Of a DNA stretch of 64,000 nucleotides, positions 59,271-64,000 are shown one piece after another; position 1 is the stretch's first letter, and each line of letters begins with the position of its first letter. The notes below the pieces were generated by a model. That model saw nothing but the letters and a program-made list of their open reading frames with translations, ran no database searches and was not told the origin of the DNA. The position numbers and the translations under genes were made by a program. Origin of the DNA: Deinococcus sp. LM3 (GTDB lineage: Bacteria > Deinococcota > Deinococci > Deinococcales > Deinococcaceae); contig NZ_MUFV01000001.1 of NCBI RefSeq assembly GCF_002017875.1, positions 806,001-870,000 of the forward strand. The letters run 5' to 3'.

Positions 59271-59359
59271 ACACTGCCATACCTGAACACTGCCGCGCCT
59301 GAGGGCCGACCTCTTCCTGCCCCAGCTGCCCCACCCTCTCCCCTTTTTCTGGAGTGATC

Positions 59360-60682
59360 ATGCAAGTTCTGCAAGGCTCTGACGCCCGCCGCGCCCTGAC
59401 GCGCACCTTCAATGACTTGCCCGTGCCGGACGCCGTGCTGGCCCGGATCGAGGCGACCTTCGGCGAGGCCCTGACCCCCACGCAGGTCGTGGAACGCATC
59501 GTGGCCGACGTGCGTGAGCGCGGCGACGACGCCCTGCGCGACTGGACCGAGCGGCTGGACGGCGCGCGCCCCGACACGCTGGCCGTCAGCGCCGACGACC
59601 TGCACGCCGCGAGCGTACCGGCCGACCTGCACGCCGCCATCCTGACCGCCATCACCCGCGTGCGGGCCTTCTACGAGCAGCAGCCCGCGCACGGGTTCCT
59701 GAACCACGGCCCGGACGGCGCGCTGGGGCAACTGGTGCGGCCGCTGGCGCGCGTGGGTGTGTACGTGCCGGGCGGGCTGGCCCCGCTGATCAGCACCCTG
59801 ATTCACACGGCGGTGCCCGCGCAGGTGGCGGGCGTGACGGACATCGTGATCGCCACGCCGCCCGCCCGTGACGGTAGCGTTCACCCGGCCATCCTGGTCG
59901 CGGCGCGCGAACTGGGCCTCACGCAGGTGTTCCGCGCCGGGGGTGCGCAGGCCATCGCGGCGCTCGCGTACGGCACGGCCAGCATTCCCGCCGTGGACAA
60001 GATCGCCGGGCCGGGCAACCTGTTCGTGGTGATCGCCAAGCGACTGGTGTACGGCCAGACCGGCATCGAGAGTCTGCCCGGCCCGACCGAGACGCTGGTC
60101 GTGGCGGACGACAGCGCCGACCCGCGCCACGTGGCCGCCGACCTGCTCGCGCAGGCCGAGCACAACGGCGCGGAACCGGTGCTCGTCTCGACCAGCCGCG
60201 AGCTGCTGTTGCGCGTGCAGGCCGAACTGAACGCGCAACTGGAGGCGCTGCCGGAACCCAACCGGGGCTGGGCGCGTGACAGCGTCTCGGCGCGCATGAA
60301 GGTCGTGCTGGCCGGCACGCTGGACGAGGCGCTGGAGCTCTCGAACCTGTACGCCCCCGAGCACCTGTGCCTGCTGACCCGTGACCCCTGGAGCCTGCTG
60401 GGGCAGGTGCAGCGCGCCGGGGGCGTGTTCATCGGCGAGTACTCCATGGAGGCGCTGGGCGATTACGTGGCCGGACCCAGTCACGTCATGCCGACCGGCG
60501 GCACGGCCCGCTTCATGAGCCCGGTGAACGTGCGGGACTTCCAGAACATCATCTCGGTGGTGGGCCTGACCGAGGGCACGCTGCGCCGCATCGGGCCGGC
60601 CGGGGCGACCCTGGCGCGCGCCGAGGGTCTGGAGGCGCACGCCCGCGCCATCGAGAGCCGCCTGCCCCGCGACCCGTCGTGA
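59360..60682 (+). CDS. hisD: Histidinol dehydrogenase
   Basis: This 440-residue zinc enzyme performs the last two steps of histidine synthesis with NAD+. Diagnostic segments are DKIAGPGNLFVVIAKR, AEHNGAEPVLV, and EYSMEALGDYVAGPSHVMPT followed by GGTARFMSP, containing catalytic His and Glu residues. GGAG lies 8 nt before the ATG at 59360. It is followed without gap by an EamA transporter gene (GTGA overlap). No other his gene is nearby, so the pathway genes are dispersed. Length is normal. Confidence 0.96.
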   Translation: MQVLQGSDARRALTRTFNDLPVPDAVLARIEATFGEALTPTQVVERIVADVRERGDDALRDWTERLDGARPDTLAVSADDLHAASVPADLHAAILTAITRVRAFYEQQPAHGFLNHGPDGALGQLVRPLARVGVYVPGGLAPLISTLIHTAVPAQVAGVTDIVIATPPARDGSVHPAILVAARELGLTQVFRAGGAQAIAALAYGTASIPAVDKIAGPGNLFVVIAKRLVYGQTGIESLPGPTETLVVADDSADPRHVAADLLAQAEHNGAEPVLVSTSRELLLRVQAELNAQLEALPEPNRGWARDSVSARMKVVLAGTLDEALELSNLYAPEHLCLLTRDPWSLLGQVQRAGGVFIGEYSMEALGDYVAGPSHVMPTGGTARFMSPVNVRDFQNIISVVGLTEGTLRRIGPAGATLARAEGLEAHARAIESRLPRDPS

Positions 60683-61620
60683 GCGCCCCCGCCCTGAGCC
60701 CGGCGCCCGCGCGGGTCCTGACGCCGCTGGTCCTGCTGTGCCTGGGCACCGTGTACGTCGTGTGGGGCAGCACGTACTTCGGGATCAAGGTCGCCATCGA
60801 GACCCTGCCGCCGCTGGGGATGCTGGCCGCGCGGTTCGGCGTGGCGGGCGCGCTACTGCTGCTGGTGCTGCGGCTGCGCGGCGCGGCCCTCCCGACCGCG
60901 CGGCAGTGGGCGGCCAGCGCCGCCGTCGGCACGCTGCTGCTGGGCGGCGGCACCGGACTGGTCACGCTGGCCGAGCGGGACGCGAGCAGTTCGGTGGCGG
61001 CCATGATCATTGCCGTCTCGCCCCTGTTCGCCGCGCTGTTCGGGCGGCTGTGGGGGGAACGCACGGGCGGCCGCGAGTGGCTGGGCATCGCCGTGGGCCT
61101 GATCGGGATCGCGCTGCTGAACGCCGGGGAGCTGCGGGCCACGCCGCTGGCCGCCGCGCTGCTGGTGCTGGCGCCGCTGTGCTGGACCTTCGGCAGTCAG
61201 TGGTCCCGGCACCTGCCGCTCCCGCCGGGCCTGATGGGCAGCGCCGCCGAGATGCTGACCGGCGGCGGCGTCCTGCTGCTGCTGAGCCTGCTGATGGGCG
61301 AACGCTGGGGCGCGCCCAGCGCCGCGAGCCTGTGGGCGCTGGCGTACCTGACGGTGTTCGGCAGTCTGCTGGCGTACTCGGCGTACATGTACCTCGTGGC
61401 GAACACCCGGCCCGCGCTGGCCACCAGTTACGCCTACGTGAACCCGGTCGTGGCGGTCGCGCTGGGCGTCGGCCTGGGCGGCGAGCGGCTGGGCACGCTG
61501 GGCTGGGCGGCGCTGGGCGTCATCCTGACCGGCGTGCTGCTCGTCGTGTGGCCCCACCGCGCGCCCACCGGAGCGGCCGCCGAACCGACCGCTGAGCCGG
61601 CCGCCGGGGAGGGCGCGTGA
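60679..61620 (+). CDS. EamA family (DMT) transporter
   Basis: This 313-residue membrane protein has ten helices in two EamA repeats. The first starts LVLLCLGTVYVVWGSTYFGIKVAIE, and GTGLVTLAERDASSSVAAMI is the conserved centre. The second contains YSAYMYLVANTRPALATSYAYVNPVVAVALG. The closest general resemblance is to YedA/RhaT-like metabolite exporters; substrate unknown. The GTG start overlaps the hisD stop, and its own stop overlaps the next gene, so the three form one translational chain. The C-terminus is a charged Ala/Glu-rich tail. Confidence 0.9.
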   Translation: MSAPALSPAPARVLTPLVLLCLGTVYVVWGSTYFGIKVAIETLPPLGMLAARFGVAGALLLLVLRLRGAALPTARQWAASAAVGTLLLGGGTGLVTLAERDASSSVAAMIIAVSPLFAALFGRLWGERTGGREWLGIAVGLIGIALLNAGELRATPLAAALLVLAPLCWTFGSQWSRHLPLPPGLMGSAAEMLTGGGVLLLLSLLMGERWGAPSAASLWALAYLTVFGSLLAYSAYMYLVANTRPALATSYAYVNPVVAVALGVGLGGERLGTLGWAALGVILTGVLLVVWPHRAPTGAAAEPTAEPAAGEGA

Positions 61621-62198
61621 GCGGCGACCTGCACCTGACCGACACGCGGCCCAGCGACCCGGTCAGTCTGGTCGTGCGCCGCCGCATCCGCCCCGGCCGC
61701 GAAGCCGAGTACGAGGCCCTGCTGACCGAGGCGAACGCCCTGCTGGCCCGCATTCCCGGCCACCGCGGCACCGGCGTGGTCCGCCCCCCACCCGGCGAGC
61801 AGGAGTACACCCTGCTGGCCCGTTTCGACTCGCTGAACGCCGCCGCCGACTGGGAACTCTCGCCAGAACGCGCCGACTGGCTTGCGCGCATCGCGCCGCT
61901 GGTCGACGAGCACGTCAGTTTCGAGAAACAACCGGGCCTGGACTTCTGGTTCACGCCGCCCGCCGCCGCCCGCCTGCGCCAGCCGCCCCGCTGGAAGATG
62001 GCGCTGCTGACACTGGCCGCCCTGTACCCGGTCAGCGTCAGCACGTCGTGGCTGTTCGGTGAGGCCCTGAAACCCTGGCTGGGCCACTACCCCATGCCCG
62101 TGCGGGCGCTGCCGCAGATGGTTGTGGTCGTGCTGTCCATGACCTACCTCGTCATGCCCGCCGTGACCCGCTGGGCCACCCCCTGGCTGCGCCGCTGA
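61617..62198 (+). CDS. Antibiotic biosynthesis monooxygenase-like membrane protein
   Basis: This 193-residue protein has an N-terminal ABM-type ferredoxin-like domain (about 15-110): SLVVRRRIRPGREAEYEAL, FDSLNAAADWELSPERADWL. It is joined to two membrane helices (MALLTLAALYPVSVSTSWL and MVVVVLSMTYLVMPAV). The layout is that of the COG3224 group, ABM domain plus C-terminal membrane helices, whose function is unknown; enzyme activity is not implied. The GTG start overlaps the stop of the EamA gene. It converges on the response-regulator genes across repeat copy 7. Confidence 0.85.
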   Translation: MSGDLHLTDTRPSDPVSLVVRRRIRPGREAEYEALLTEANALLARIPGHRGTGVVRPPPGEQEYTLLARFDSLNAAADWELSPERADWLARIAPLVDEHVSFEKQPGLDFWFTPPAAARLRQPPRWKMALLTLAALYPVSVSTSWLFGEALKPWLGHYPMPVRALPQMVVVVLSMTYLVMPAVTRWATPWLRR

Positions 62199-62299
62199 TG
62201 GGCTGGCTGCGCCGCTGACGGGCACCCGGATTCCGGACAGGAGGGGGGCAATCCGGGCGTGTGCCCAGGTTGCCCCCTCCTCGTGCGACAGCGGTCTTC

Positions 62300-62434
62300 A
62301 TACGGATTCCGTTTGTTCCGTTGACAACCCGGAAGGGCGCCGGGTTGCCAACTCCACGTCCGGAACCCGTTTTGCTCCCACTCGCTCCGCTCGGATTGAA
62401 CGGTCTTTGCAGCCCATTCAATCGGAGTCCGTAT
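62300..62434 (+). repeat. Interspersed structured repeat, copy 7 (135 bp)
   Basis: The ends ATACGGATTCCG and CGGAGTCCGTAT are complete. Hairpin I is CAACCCGG...CCGGGTTG. Hairpin II is GATTGAAC...ATTCAATC with one mismatch. The last base is the first base of the stop codon of the receiver-roadblock gene read on the minus strand (62434-62436). It lies between convergent genes. The 100 nt to its left hold a short G/C-rich inverted sequence but no gene. Confidence 0.93.
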
Positions 62435-63327
62435 CAGTTCAGCTGGGCGCCCTGCCAGCCGTGTACGGCGGCGGCGGCGCTGGCGGCGGCCAGCAGCGTC
62501 ACGAGCTGCCCGTCGCGGTAGGGGGTCAGCAGCAGCGTCTGCTGGCCGTACGTGACCTGCAGGCCGCTCAGGTCGCCGCGGTTCAGGTGGAAGCTGGCGG
62601 TGGCGGCGGCCGTCACCAGGAAGCGGGCGTACATGCCGAAGCTCTCGGGGAGCGCCTCGCCGAACTCGTCCTGGCGTTCGCCGTCGGCGTCGTACAGCAC
62701 CGCGCCGAGGACGCCGGGAACGGCGCGCAGCGAGGCCAGCGGGCCGCTGTGGGTGTGCGTCGGGGCAACCGGCGCGGCCGGGACGGGGGCAGCGGGGACA
62801 GGTGCGGCGGCGACCGGTGCCTGCGCGGTGGGGGCAGGCGCGGCGGGGGCAGCGGCGGCCTGCGGGGCAGGAACCGGCGTGGGCTCACTGACCGCCGGGG
62901 CAGGCTCGGTGCTGGCCGGGCCGTCCTGGCGCCGCGCGAGGGCGGCCTGCAGGTGCGGTTCGATGGCGGGCAGCAGTTCGGTGGGCGTGAAGGGCTTACG
63001 CAGCACGCCGCAGGCTCCGGCCGCCTGTGCGTCGCGCTGGGTCACTTCGTCCACGATGCCGCTCATGAGCATCACGGGAATGTTCAGCTGACGGTCGCCC
63101 AGGATGCGGGCCAGTTCCAGGCCGCTCATGCCGGGCATCAGGATGTCGGCCAGGATCATGTCGGGCAGCGGTTCGAGGGCCAGCAGGGCGTTCTCGGCGC
63201 TGTCGGCCATGCGGACCGCGTAGCCCTGCGGCGCGAGAATGCGTTCCAGGGCTTTGCGGACGCTGACGCTGTCATCCACGACCAGGATGGTGGTAGGGGC
63301 GGGAGTGTGCGGATCGGACGGGTTCAT
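62434..63327 (-). CDS. Response regulator with C-terminal roadblock-like domain
   Basis: This 297-residue protein has a receiver domain at residues 10-130. The acidic pair is Asp18-Asp19 (LVVDDS), the phosphoacceptor is Asp61 (ILADILMPG), Ser89 lies in VMLMSGI, and Lys111 lies in VLRKPF, so it should accept phosphate. A linker of about 60 residues of Ala/Pro (AAAPAAPAPTAQAPVAAAPV) follows. The C-terminal domain (about 197-297) reads like a roadblock/LC7 fold (LASLRAVPGVLGAVLYDADG). Such domains regulate small GTPases or motility and polarity systems. Its ATG overlaps the upstream receiver-DUF4388 gene as ATGA, so the two act together. Confidence 0.87.
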   Translation of the reverse strand: MNPSDPHTPAPTTILVVDDSVSVRKALERILAPQGYAVRMADSAENALLALEPLPDMILADILMPGMSGLELARILGDRQLNIPVMLMSGIVDEVTQRDAQAAGACGVLRKPFTPTELLPAIEPHLQAALARRQDGPASTEPAPAVSEPTPVPAPQAAAAPAAPAPTAQAPVAAAPVPAAPVPAAPVAPTHTHSGPLASLRAVPGVLGAVLYDADGERQDEFGEALPESFGMYARFLVTAAATASFHLNRGDLSGLQVTYGQQTLLLTPYRDGQLVTLLAAASAAAAVHGWQGAQLN

Positions 63328-64000
63328 GAGGCCTCCAGGGCAGAGTTGAGCGGATTGGCGGCGCGCGTGTGATCGACCTGCACGGCGGCTTCCATCAGCA
63401 GGCGGGACGTGGGGAGGGAGATCTGCCGGGGGTAGCCGTTCAGGGCGTCCGGCGAGATCAGATGAAACCGGAAGTCGCCGGGGCCCGCCACGGTCAGCAG
63501 GTGCGTCGCGGCCTGCGAGGGGTTCAGGGCGCCGTACTCCGCGTCTATGATCTCACCCCGGCGGACCACCAGGTGCGCAGGTTCGGCGCCCAGGTGCACG
63601 ATCAGCAGCCCCGAGAGCTGCAGTTCCTGGGCGCACAGCAGCACGTCGGTCAGGTTCAGGTCGGTCAGGGTTCCTGCGAGCGCGGCGGTGGCCGGGTCCG
63701 ACCAGCGGGGCGCGGTCAGTTCCGCCAGCCGGGCCAGCGCGCGGGCCAGTCCCTCGGGGACGCTCAGTCCGGCGGGCATGATCACGTCGTGCGGGCCGCC
63801 GTAGCGGCTGGGCAGCTGCGCGCCAGGAATCAGGATGATCGTCTCGGCGGTGGCCGGGTCGTCCCGCAGGATCTCGTGCAGGTCCGCCGGACTCAGGTCC
63901 TCCAGCTGCGGGTCGATGATCACCAGGTACGGGCGTTCGCGTTCGATCTGCGTCAGGGCGTGCAGGCCGCCGGCGGCGGTGGAGGCGGTCCATCCGGCCG
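63324..64000 (-). CDS. Receiver-DUF4388 (PATAN) protein, 5' end beyond the window
   Basis: The frame is open from the window edge. The visible 225 residues start inside a receiver domain: TAAGGLHALTQIERERPYLV, with the phospho-Asp in VIIDPQLEDLSP, then LRDDPATAETIILIPGAQ. A DUF4388 (PATAN) domain follows, with LTDLNLTDVLLCAQELQLSG and HLVVRRGEIIDAEYGALNP. An internal GTG/ATG near 63923 could be mistaken for a start, but the reading frame and fold extend past 64000. It overlaps the next regulator gene by 4 nt. PATAN proteins act in chemosensory and motility signalling in cyanobacteria and Deinococcus. Confidence 0.85.
   Translation of the reverse strand, partial: AGWTASTAAGGLHALTQIERERPYLVIIDPQLEDLSPADLHEILRDDPATAETIILIPGAQLPSRYGGPHDVIMPAGLSVPEGLARALARLAELTAPRWSDPATAALAGTLTDLNLTDVLLCAQELQLSGLLIVHLGAEPAHLVVRRGEIIDAEYGALNPSQAATHLLTVAGPGDFRFHLISPDALNGYPRQISLPTSRLLMEAAVQVDHTRAANPLNSALEAS

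Overview
This window is chromosomal DNA of a Deinococcus species. The evidence is the very high GC content, a complete 14-gene nuo cluster, an RqkA-type quinoprotein kinase, DIP1984-family and DUF3084 genes, a LysK-type hydrolase, and a TANNNT box 6-8 nt in front of many start codons. That box spacing is the leaderless-promoter layout known in Deinococcus. No tRNA, rRNA, CRISPR array, prophage or transposase gene was seen. The genes look like an ordinary core chromosome.

Layout: (1) 1-466, the 3' end of a GGDEF-domain gene. (2) 748-15680, the respiratory complex I operon nuoA-N on the minus strand. nuoB carries an apparent 1-base frameshift, nuoA seems to start at ATC, and five intergenic spacers consist of short micro-repeats. 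(3) 15884-17885, a DUF4279 gene and a histidine kinase with a degenerate receiver domain. (4) 18006-22684, a ROK regulator followed by a sugar-type ABC transporter (binding protein plus two permeases), with a palindrome-rich control region at 22833-22883. (5) 22998-34485, lysS, greA, an MFS exporter, a secreted beta-rich protein, mutS2, a DIP1984 protein, a thioredoxin-fold protein, rarA and a DUF885-like metallohydrolase. (6) 34599-41348, rqkA, tatA, comM, a Pro/Ala-rich membrane protein and lysK. (7) 41441-49470, an SLC13 transporter, an MFS exporter, a LysM-NlpC/P60 peptidase, a ribbon-helix-helix protein divergent from murA, and a THUMP RNA methyltransferase. (8) 49533-53066, two tandem ktrB genes and ktrA (potassium uptake). 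(9) 53252-62198, a 51-aa membrane protein, an ABC binding protein, DUF3084 and lptB, then deoB, a DUF3108-like gene, hisD, an EamA transporter and an ABM-domain membrane protein. (10) 62434-64000, two overlapping response-regulator genes (receiver-roadblock, and receiver-DUF4388 cut by the window end).

The most unusual feature is a structured interspersed repeat of about 135 bp, present in seven copies. Its ends are inverted (ATACGGAYTCCG), and two internal hairpins vary between copies with base pairing kept. Six of the seven copies overlap the stop codon of a flanking gene by one or two bases, and six of the seven lie between convergent genes. A 16-bp scar at 48376-48391, also on a stop codon between convergent genes, looks like an eighth, collapsed copy. 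The element has no coding capacity and behaves like a 3'-end or terminator-associated structured element, possibly spread as a MITE.
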